Assembly: GCF_038397735.1 (NCBI RefSeq)
Contig: NZ_CP151635.1
Location: forward strand, 496,001-560,000
Length of the DNA stretch: 64,000 nt
Origin: Microbacterium sp. LWH13-1.2
GTDB taxonomy: Bacteria > Actinomycetota > Actinomycetes > Actinomycetales > Microbacteriaceae
Reading direction: 5' to 3'
Below are positions 1 to 8,000 of the stretch, piece by piece (position 1 is the first letter of the stretch; each line of letters opens with the position of its first letter). The notes under the pieces are model-generated. The model saw nothing but the letters and a program-made list of their open reading frames with translations. It was not told where the DNA came from and made no database searches. The translations under genes were made by a program, and so were the position numbers.

Positions 1-1
1 T

Positions 2-1675
2 GTAGCTGGGGTCTCGCTGACCCTCCCCGACGGCAGACCGCTGTTGGACGAAGCGACGTTCCGCGTCGGTTCCGGTTCGACGAGCGCGCTGATCGGACCG
101 AACGGTGCGGGCAAGACGACGTTGCTCCGAATCATCCGCGGCGATCAGGCAGCCGACTCCGGTGTCGTCACGATCGACGGCGGGCTCGGAGTCATGGATC
201 AGTTCGTCGGACACGGCGAAGCAGGCCAGACCGTTCATGAGCTGCTGGTGCGCGTCGCGCCTCGACGGATCCGCCAGGCGGCCGAAGCACTCGAAGAAGC
301 CGAGAACGCGCTGATCGAGCGGGACGAGCACGACACCCAGATGGCGTACGCGACGGCGATCGCCGAGTACGCGGACGCCGGCGGATACGAGCACGAGACG
401 ATCTGGGATCAGTGCACGGTGGAGGCCCTCGGGGTGCCCTACGAGCGAGCGCGCTTCCGCGAGCTGACCACGCTCTCGGGAGGGGAGCAGAAGCGTCTCG
501 CGCTCGAGGCGCTGCTGCGCGGCCCCGACGAGGTGCTGCTTCTCGATGAGCCCGACAACTACCTCGACGTGCCGACCAAGCGCTGGCTCGAGGAGCAGCT
601 GCGCCAGACCCCGAAGACCGTGCTTCTCGTGTCGCACGACCGCGAGCTCCTCGCACGCGCCGTCGACCGGCTCGTCACTCTCGAACCGGGAGGGGCAGGG
701 GCGTCTGCGTGGGTGCACGGCGGCGGCTTCGCGACCTATCACCAGGCGCGCAGCGACCGGATGGACCGTCTCGACGAGCTGCGTCAGCGGTGGGACGAGC
801 AGCACGAGAAGCTGCGCATCCTGGTCGCGAACCTCAAGGTGAAAGCCTCGGCGAACGACGGGTTCGCCTCGAGATACCAGGCGGTCCAGACCCGTCTCCG
901 CAAGTTCGAAGATGCGGGTCCGCCGCAGGAGCGACCTCCTGCCCAGGAGTTCGACATGCGCCTACGCGGTTCGCGCACCGGCAAGCGCGCGGTCGTCGCG
1001 GAGCGGCTGGAGCTCACCGGGCTGATGCGCCCCTTCGACGCGGAGGTCTGGTACGGAGATCGCGTCGCCGTGCTGGGCTCCAACGGCTCGGGCAAGTCGC
1101 ACTTCCTGCGCCTGCTGGCCCGCGGAGGGAGCGACCCGGACTCGACCCTCGGTCACGTGACCTCGACGGGGGAGCAGCTCTCCGAGGTGGCGCACTCCGG
1201 CCGAGCGGTCCTCGGTGCACGGGTGGTTCCCGGTCTGTTCGCGCAGACGCACGCGCACCCCGAGTTCGTGGGGCGCACGCTGCTCGAGATCCTGCACCGC
1301 GGTGACGAACGACGAGCGGGGATGCCGCGGGATGCCGCGAGCTCGGCGCTCGACCGCTACGGGCTCGTGCGCCAGGCGCAGCAGACCTTCGAATCGCTGT
1401 CGGGAGGGCAGCAGGCACGGTTCCAAGTGCTGCTTCTCGAGCTCTCCGGTGCGACGCTGCTTCTGCTCGACGAGCCGACCGACAACCTCGACATCGAGTC
1501 GGCCGAGGCGCTCGAAGACGCGCTGGCGCGATTCGAGGGCACCGTGCTCGTGGTCACCCACGACCGCTGGTTCGCGCGGTCGTTCGATCGGTTCCTCGTG
1601 TTCGGCTCGGACGGGGAGGTGTACGAGGCGGGCGCCCCCGTGTGGGATGAACGTCGCGTCGCGCGGTCCCGCTGA
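2..1675 (+). CDS. ABC-F family ATPase, 5'-truncated by the window edge
   Basis: Two ABC ATPase domains lie in one chain with no membrane segment, which is the ABC-F architecture. These soluble proteins act on the ribosome as translation factors or antibiotic-protection proteins. Domain 1 has Walker A GPNGAGKTT, signature LSGGEQKR and Walker B ending LLLDEPDNYLD. Domain 2 has GSNGSGKS, LSGGQQARFQ and LLLLDEPTDNLD. A charged helical linker of roughly 80 residues joins them, as expected for the P-site tRNA interaction motif. The reading frame is open back to the first base and the N-terminal strand (VAGVSLTLPDG) reads in frame before the first TTG at 44, so the real start lies outside the window. 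The subfamily (housekeeping or resistance) cannot be decided from sequence alone. It converges with the oxidase gene, leaving 10 bp between stops. Confidence 0.9.
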   Translation, partial: VAGVSLTLPDGRPLLDEATFRVGSGSTSALIGPNGAGKTTLLRIIRGDQAADSGVVTIDGGLGVMDQFVGHGEAGQTVHELLVRVAPRRIRQAAEALEEAENALIERDEHDTQMAYATAIAEYADAGGYEHETIWDQCTVEALGVPYERARFRELTTLSGGEQKRLALEALLRGPDEVLLLDEPDNYLDVPTKRWLEEQLRQTPKTVLLVSHDRELLARAVDRLVTLEPGGAGASAWVHGGGFATYHQARSDRMDRLDELRQRWDEQHEKLRILVANLKVKASANDGFASRYQAVQTRLRKFEDAGPPQERPPAQEFDMRLRGSRTGKRAVVAERLELTGLMRPFDAEVWYGDRVAVLGSNGSGKSHFLRLLARGGSDPDSTLGHVTSTGEQLSEVAHSGRAVLGARVVPGLFAQTHAHPEFVGRTLLEILHRGDERRAGMPRDAASSALDRYGLVRQAQQTFESLSGGQQARFQVLLLELSGATLLLLDEPTDNLDIESAEALEDALARFEGTVLVVTHDRWFARSFDRFLVFGSDGEVYEAGAPVWDERRVARSR

Positions 1676-1685
1676 GGCCGACAGG

Positions 1686-2768
1686 TCACGGCAGGCGGAA
1701 GGGCTCGGCCGCGAGTGCGGTCGGGTCGAGCGCAAGGTCGGCGAGGGTGGCGCCCACTCCCGGTGCGAACTTGAATCCGTGCCCCGAGAAGCCCGCGCCC
1801 ACCACGATCCGTCCCCGTCGATCGAGCACGAAGGCGCTGTCGTCCGTCGAGGTGTAGGTGCAGCTGATCGGGACGGCGGATGCCGCGTCGAGGCCGGGCA
1901 TCCATTCGCGCACGTAGTCGGCGAGCGCATCGGCGTGGGTCGTCAGGTGCGGGCGCGCATCGGGGTCGACCGCATCGCCGACCCGGTGGAACCCGACCTT
2001 GACACCCTCGCCCGGAGTCGGCATGCCGTACACCGTCGCCGGATAGCGGTCGGGGTCGACGTAGTGGTTGAACGACGGCCAGGCCGACCCGTCGACGGGC
2101 CGGAAGTGGGCGGGCGTCTCCTCGGTGACGTCGAGCCGGGGGAGTCGGATGCCGGGGAGCATCCGCTCGGTCCAGGCACCCACTGTGACGACGGCGACCT
2201 CGGCGTGGATCCGCTCGTCGGCGAGCACGAGTTCGACACCGGCATCCGTTTCGTCGACCCGCGCGACCGGGGTCTCCCAGCGCACCTCACCTCCCGCGTC
2301 GACGATGCGTCGCTCGAGTTCCCGCAGGGCGGCGGATGCTCGAGCCACCCCCGCGTCTCGGGAGAACAGCACCGGATCGGCGAACCGCATGCCCGGCCAG
2401 CGGGACGACGCCTCGGCGGGGGACAGGATCTCGGCGTGGATGCCCCGCTCATGGAGGCGGTGCTCGACCGAGGACGCATCGAGATCGCCGTGCGTGACCA
2501 GGCCGTGCAGGCGCAGCAGTGGCTCGCCGTCGACCGTGCCGAGGGCGTCCCAGCCGTCCCGCGCACGGAGGAGCAGATCGAGGTAGTGCTCCTCGTCGTA
2601 GGCGTTGTTGAAGTTGCGCGTCGCCCCGTGCGAGGCTCCTTCGCGATGCCCGCGGGCGAAGCGCTCGAACACCACCGGTCGATGACCGCGTCTGGTCAGC
2701 TCCCACGCGGTGGCGAGCCCCATCACGCCGCCTCCGACGACGGCGATCTCCACGGCATCCACCGACAT
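1686..2768 (-). CDS. FAD-dependent oxidase of the monomeric sarcosine / N-methyltryptophan oxidase family
   Basis: This 360-residue DAO-family flavoprotein should oxidise a secondary or N-methylated amine or amino acid with release of hydrogen peroxide. The N-terminus carries the dinucleotide-binding fingerprint VVGGGVMGLATAWEL. The C-terminal part has SCTYTSTDDS followed by GAGFSGHGFKFAPGVG, the family region in which the Cys (here about C303) holds FAD covalently. Length agrees with the roughly 370-390 residues of the family. I chose the ATG at 2768 because AGGAGG lies 5-6 bases upstream and the Rossmann fold begins six residues later; a longer in-frame extension to 3038 would run through the next gene's promoter and coding sequence. 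The true substrate is not visible. Confidence 0.85.
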   Translation of the reverse strand: MSVDAVEIAVVGGGVMGLATAWELTRRGHRPVVFERFARGHREGASHGATRNFNNAYDEEHYLDLLLRARDGWDALGTVDGEPLLRLHGLVTHGDLDASSVEHRLHERGIHAEILSPAEASSRWPGMRFADPVLFSRDAGVARASAALRELERRIVDAGGEVRWETPVARVDETDAGVELVLADERIHAEVAVVTVGAWTERMLPGIRLPRLDVTEETPAHFRPVDGSAWPSFNHYVDPDRYPATVYGMPTPGEGVKVGFHRVGDAVDPDARPHLTTHADALADYVREWMPGLDAASAVPISCTYTSTDDSAFVLDRRGRIVVGAGFSGHGFKFAPGVGATLADLALDPTALAAEPFRLP

Positions 2769-2826
2769 ACTGCCTCCTGACCTCCCTCCCAGTGTCCCAG
2801 CCGTCGGTACCTCCGCGTGCGCCCGG

Positions 2827-2832
2827 TAGTCT
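2827..2832 (+). promoter_or_regulatory. Candidate -10 box of guaB3 (leaderless start)
   Basis: TAGTCT lies exactly six bases before the GTG at 2839, the spacing repeated before many genes in this window. It also helps choose between the GTG codons at 2836 and 2839. Confidence 0.5.
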
Positions 2833-2838
2833 GGAGTG

Positions 2839-3960
2839 GTGACCATGGAGATCGAGCTCGGCCGAGGCAAGCGCGCACGCCGCGCGTACACGTTCGACGA
2901 CATCGCGGTGGTGCCGTCGAGGCGCACGCGCAACCCTGAGGATGTGTCGACCGCCTGGACGATCGACGCCTTCGGCTTCGGCATCCCGGTGCTGGGCGCC
3001 CCGATGGACTCCGTCGTGAGTCCGCAGACGGCGATCATGCTGGGGCAGCTCGGCGGTCTGGGTGTGCTCGACCTCGAGGGGCTGTGGACCCGGTACGAGA
3101 ACCCCGAGCCGCTGCTCGCCGAGATCGCCGGTCTCGACGAGGGCCAGGCGACCGCGCGGATGCAGCAGCTCTACGCGGAGCCGATCAAGCCCGCCCTCAT
3201 CACGCAGCGCCTCGCCGAGATCCGCGAGGCCGGTGTGACCGTCGCCGGCTCCCTGACCCCGCAGCGCACGCAGGAGTTCTACGACACCGTCGCCGCTGCA
3301 GGCGTCGATCTGTTCGTGATCCGCGGCACGACGGTCTCGGCCGAGCACGTGTCGAGCGTCGACGAGCCGCTGAACCTCAAGAAGTTCATCTACGACCTCG
3401 ACGTGCCCGTGATCGTCGGCGGCGCAGCCACCTACACGGCCGCGCTGCATCTGATGCGCACGGGCGCTGCCGGCGTGCTCGTCGGCTTCGGCGGGGGAGC
3501 GGCATCGACCACCCGCGCCACGCTCGGCATCCACGCGCCGATGGCGACGGCCGTCTCGGACGTCGCGGCTGCTCGGCGCGACTACCTCGACGAGTCGGGC
3601 GGACGCTACGTGCACGTGATCGCCGACGGCGGAGTCGGCACGTCCGGCGACATCGTCAAGGCGCTCGCGATGGGAGCGGACGCCGTCATGCTCGGTGTCG
3701 CGCTCGCTCGCGCCACCGACGCACCCGGCCGTGGCTTCCACTGGGGCCCCGAGGCGCACCACCCGAAGCTCCCGCGCGGTCGCCGCGTCGAGGTCGGCGG
3801 CATCGGCACCCTCGAGGAGATCCTCTACGGTCCCGCACCCGTCGCCGACGGCACGGCGAACCTGATCGGCGCGCTCCGCAAGTCGATGGCCACCACCGGA
3901 TACTCCGACCTCAAGGAGTTCCAGCGGGTCGAGGTCGTCCTCGCACCCTACGAGGCCTGA
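2839..3960 (+). CDS. guaB3: GuaB3 family IMP dehydrogenase-related protein
   Basis: This TIM-barrel protein of about 373 residues belongs to the IMPDH/GMP reductase family. The N-terminus EIELGRGKRARRAYTFDD and the region IADGGVGTSGDIVKALAMGA match the GuaB3 branch, which lacks the CBS module. The loop that carries the catalytic Cys in IMPDH (a GxGxGSICTT-type sequence) reads GFGGGAASTTR here, so the Cys is absent. GuaB3 acts as an IMP dehydrogenase in cyanobacteria, while the role of the actinobacterial form is unsettled, so the activity should be left open. Start choice is GTG 2839 (also possible GTG 2836 or ATG 2845). It probably reads through into the SURF1 gene 16 bp downstream. Confidence 0.85.
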   Translation: MTMEIELGRGKRARRAYTFDDIAVVPSRRTRNPEDVSTAWTIDAFGFGIPVLGAPMDSVVSPQTAIMLGQLGGLGVLDLEGLWTRYENPEPLLAEIAGLDEGQATARMQQLYAEPIKPALITQRLAEIREAGVTVAGSLTPQRTQEFYDTVAAAGVDLFVIRGTTVSAEHVSSVDEPLNLKKFIYDLDVPVIVGGAATYTAALHLMRTGAAGVLVGFGGGAASTTRATLGIHAPMATAVSDVAAARRDYLDESGGRYVHVIADGGVGTSGDIVKALAMGADAVMLGVALARATDAPGRGFHWGPEAHHPKLPRGRRVEVGGIGTLEEILYGPAPVADGTANLIGALRKSMATTGYSDLKEFQRVEVVLAPYEA

Positions 3961-3976
3961 GGCTCCGCTCGTCACC

Positions 3977-4771
3977 GTGACTTCACCCGCACTGTTCCCA
4001 CCGACCCTTCGCGAGGTCATGCTCCGGGGACGCTGGATCGGGATGCTCGTGCTGTGCCTGGTCGTCGCCGGCGTGTTCGCCTGGCTCGGTCAGTGGCAGC
4101 TCGAGCGTGCGATCGAGACCGACCCGCCGCCCGCCGGCGTGACCGAGGAGGTGCGTCCGCTGACCGATGTGGTCGAGCCGGGCGTCTACCTGCCTGAGCC
4201 GCTCGTCGGTCAGAAGGTCGAGACGTCGGGCACCTGGGTTCCGGATGACTTCCTCGTGGTGTCGAGCCGTTTCAACGACGACGTCGAGGGCTACTGGGTC
4301 ACCGGCCAGCTGCGGGTCGCCGATCGCACCTCGATCGCCGTGGCGATCGGCTGGACGGCCGACCGTGCCGTCGCCGATGACGCCGTCGAGAAGCTGAACG
4401 CGGGAGAGGCGGAGGCCTCGATCACCGGACGCCTCATCTCGGATGAAGGCCCAGCGGTTCCGCCCAAGGATGACCCGCAGCGCATGGACAAGATGTCCAC
4501 CGCCGCGCTGCTCAGCCACTGGCACGACATCGATCAGCTCGACGTGTATCGGCCGTACCTCGCATCGCAGACGGCTGCGGCCGGCCTGTCGGACATCTCC
4601 TCCCCGGCGCCCGACGAGATGTCGCCGGTGAACTGGCTCAACGTCTTCTACGCGGTCGAGTGGGCGATCTTCGCGGGCTTCGCGTTCTACCTCTGGTACC
4701 GACTCGCGAAGGATGCCTGGGAGCGCGAGGTCGAGGAGTTCGAAGACGCCGTGGCGGGCGAGTCGGCCTGA
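3977..4771 (+). CDS. SURF1 family cytochrome c oxidase assembly protein
   Basis: This 264-residue membrane protein has one transmembrane helix near the N-terminus (about residues 18-38, GMLVLCLVVAGVFAWLGQWQ) and one near the C-terminus (about 218-238, NVFYAVEWAIFAGFAFYLWY). An extracytoplasmic domain lies between them, which is the SURF1 layout. The GQWQLERA element after the first helix is typical of SURF1. The family helps haem insertion or assembly of aa3-type oxidase. It starts with GTG 16 bp after guaB3 and shows no clear ribosome site, so translational coupling or shared mRNA with guaB3 is likely. About 230 bp of non-coding DNA follows before the next gene and holds that gene's promoter. 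Confidence 0.85.
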   Translation: MTSPALFPPTLREVMLRGRWIGMLVLCLVVAGVFAWLGQWQLERAIETDPPPAGVTEEVRPLTDVVEPGVYLPEPLVGQKVETSGTWVPDDFLVVSSRFNDDVEGYWVTGQLRVADRTSIAVAIGWTADRAVADDAVEKLNAGEAEASITGRLISDEGPAVPPKDDPQRMDKMSTAALLSHWHDIDQLDVYRPYLASQTAAAGLSDISSPAPDEMSPVNWLNVFYAVEWAIFAGFAFYLWYRLAKDAWEREVEEFEDAVAGESA

Positions 4772-4894
4772 TCCCGACGCGCTTCTGCGCGCGACCTCGT
4801 GCGCATCCGAGCGCGGATGCAGGCGATATTCCACCTTCGTCAGGGGTCGTTTCCGACGTTCGGTGAGGGCTTGGTTACCAATCGGAAAACTCCG

Positions 4895-4923
4895 TTGAGG
4901 TTGTCCGAGGGCCTCCGTATGCT
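4895..4923 (+). promoter_or_regulatory. Candidate sigma-A promoter of the nuclease/nucleotidase gene
   Basis: TTGAGG at 4895-4900 and TATGCT at 4918-4923 are separated by 17 bp. Just upstream are two small dyads, TTGGTTACCAA (4871-4881) and CGGAAAACTCCG (4883-4894), which could be operator half-sites. Secreted nucleases are often phosphate-regulated in actinobacteria, but no clear Pho box was recognised. Confidence 0.5.
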
Positions 4924-5006
4924 CGCTCACATGTGCGTCAGCTGAGAGCGCGCAGCCACGGTTTCACGAGAGCCGTCGCCAGACGATACCCGAGGAGACA
5001 ACACAG

Positions 5007-8000
5007 ATGATGTCCGCTCCCGACGCCGTGAACCGCGAGGTTCCGGGGTCAGTTCGCAGAAGTCGGGGGCGTCTCGGCGTCCTCGCCGCCACCTGCGTCG
5101 CAGCTCTCGGCGCCAGCGCCCTGATCGCAGCGCCCGCATCCGCCGACGTCGCAGGGACGGGGGTGGTCATCAACGAGGCGTACCTCTCCGGAGGCAGCGC
5201 AGGCGCCGCGTTCACGAACAAGTTCGTCGAGCTCTACAACCCCACCGCGGCACCCGTCACTCTCGACGGACTCTCGCTGCAGTATCGATCGGCGACGGGT
5301 ACGGGCGCCTCCAACGGGGTCGCGCCGCTGACCGGCGTCATCCCGGCAGGCGGCCACTACCTCGTGCAGGCCGGCAGCAACGGGGCCAACGGTGCCGCTC
5401 TGCCGACGGCCGACGCGGTGAGCACGCTCAACCCGAGCGGCACCAACGGCACGCTCGCCCTCGTGAACGGCACCGCGGCGGTCACGCTGACCCCCGGCTC
5501 GGTCACGGGTGTCGACGGAGTGATCGACGTTCTCGGCTACGGCACCTCGAACACCTTCGAGACCACGGCGGCGACGCCGCCCACCGGCAACACGGACGTC
5601 AAGTCGCTGAACCGCACAGACGGCAAGGACACCGACGACAACAGGGCGGACTTCAGCCTCTCGGCGACCATCACGCCGCAGAACACCGGTACCGGCACCG
5701 ACCCCGACCCGGAGCCCGAACCCGACCCGACCGCGGTGTCCATCGCCGAGGTGCAGGGCACGACCGACGTGTCGCCGCTGAACGGACAGACCGTCACGGT
5801 CGAGGGCGTGGTCACGGCCGACTACCGCACCGGCGGCTACAAGGGCATCGTCATCCAGACCCAGGGATCCGGCGGCGAGACCGACGCGACGCCTGGTGCG
5901 TCCGACGGCGTCTTCGTCTTCCTCAACGCGCTGGCCCCGACCCTCGAGATCGGTGACCTCGTCTCGGTCACGGGGTCCGTGAGCGAGTACTTCGGCCAGA
6001 CGCAGATCAACCCCGCGGCTCTGTCTGCGATCTCCGTGGTGCAGGCGGGCGTCGGGGTGCCCGCGCTCACGCCGCTCCCCGACACGGTCGAGGGAGCGGA
6101 CCGCGAGCAGTACGAGAACATGTACGTCGCACCCGCTGGCACTTACCGCGTCGCATCCAGCCACCAGCTCTACAACTTCGGTTCGCTGTGGCTGAACGCC
6201 GGAGCCGATCTGAACGTGAAGAGCACCGAGCTCGTGCGTCCGGGAGCAGAGGCCGCGGCGATCGCCGCGGCGAACCGCGCCAACCGCATCCTCCTCGACG
6301 ACGGCTGGTCGATCCAGGTCACGAACAGCGGTCACCCGAACGACCAGCCCTACTTCACGAAGGACCTCGTCGTCCGCAACGGCGACACGGTCGACTTCAG
6401 CGACAACGGATACGTGCTGCAGTACGGCTTCGACGACTGGCGTCTGCAGCCGGTCGTGCCGATCGACAGCACCTCGTCCGATGATCTGAAGGCGGGCTTC
6501 GCGGCGACGAACCCGCGCAGCGAGTCTGCACCGACGGTGGGCGGCGACGTGCAGGTCGCGTCGTTCAACGTCTTCAACTACTTCACGACGCTCAAGAGTG
6601 AGAACTCGAACGCTCGGGGCGCGGCGAACGCGGCTCAGTTCGAGATCCAGAAGTCCAAGATCGTCGCGGCGATCAACGGACTCGACGCCGAGATCGTCTC
6701 CCTCATGGAGATCGAGAACTCGATCAAGCTCGGCGGCTCGCTCGACGAGGCGCTGGCCGATCTGGTCGACGGGCTCAACGAGGCACTCGGCAGTGACGAG
6801 TGGGACTACGTCCGCACCCCCGACGAGCTGAACGACTCGGCCACGACCGACTTCATCACCAGCGCGATCATCTACAAGAAGGATGCCGTCGAGACGGTGG
6901 GCGAGAGCCTGACCGTGACCGATGAGACGGTGTGGGGCAACGCCCGCGAGCCGATCGCTCAGGCGTTCGACATCGACGGCCGCGTCGTCACGGTCGTGGC
7001 GAACCACTTCAAGTCGAAGTCGGCACCCGAGGGCGGCGGCGCGGAGCCGGCTGACGGCCAGGGCTTCTTCAACGCCGATCGGGTGAAGCAGGCGAACTCG
7101 CTCAAGGGCTTCACCGAGGAGATCGAGCAGGAGACCGGCAGCAGCGACATCCTGCTGATCGGCGACTTCAACGCCTACGCGAAGGAAGACCCGATCGAGG
7201 TCTTCACGACGGCGGGGTGGAGCGACGTCGCTCGCGAGAAGGCCCCCGAACAGCACACCTACACGTTCGACGGAGAGCTCGGCTCACTCGACCACGTGCT
7301 GGCGTCGCCGTCGCTGGCCGCATCGATCACGGGTGCGGGTGTGTGGAGCATCAACTCCCCGGAGTGGAGCGACCGCGGTTACGCGTTCGGCGCCACCGAG
7401 GCGGGCACGCCGTTCCGCTCCAGCGACCACGACCCGATCATCGTCGGCGTCTCGTCGGAGGTCCCGCCGGTGAGCATCGACATCGTCACGATGAACGACT
7501 TCCACGGCCGGATCGAGGCCGACGGCGCTGCCGCAGGCGCGGCTGTCGTCGCCGGAGCGGTGCAGCAGTTCCGCTCGGAGAACCCGAACACGATCTTCGC
7601 CGGTGTCGGTGACCTGATCGGCGCGTCGACGTTCACCTCGTTCATCAACGACGACAACCCCACGATCGACGCACTCAACGCAGCCGGCCTCGACGTCAGC
7701 GCAGCAGGAAACCACGAGTTCGACCAGGGCTGGGAGGACCTGCGCGACCGCGTGCAGGACCGAGCGGACTGGGAGTACATCTCGTCGAACGTGTTCGTGA
7801 CCGAGACCGGCGAGCCCGCGCTCGCCCCGGCCTGGGTCAAGGAACTCGACGGCGTGCGCGTCGGCTTCGTCGGAGCGGTGACCGAGGACCTCGATTCGCT
7901 CGTGTCCCCTGAGGGCATCGCGGACCTCGAGGTGCGCAGCATCGTCGACTCGGTGAACGCCGTGGCCGACGACCTGCGCGATGGAGACCCCTCCAACGGT

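Noticed and set aside
1686..3038. A 450-codon version of the oxidase reading from 3038
   Set aside because: The extra N-terminal 90 residues overlap guaB3 and its promoter, and AGGAGG plus the FAD fingerprint support the start at 2768.
5049..7256. A 735-codon open frame on the minus strand inside the nuclease gene
   Set aside because: It lies wholly within a gene with clear enzyme motifs; its own product is Arg/Val/Asp-rich with no motif. This is the usual high-GC shadow frame.
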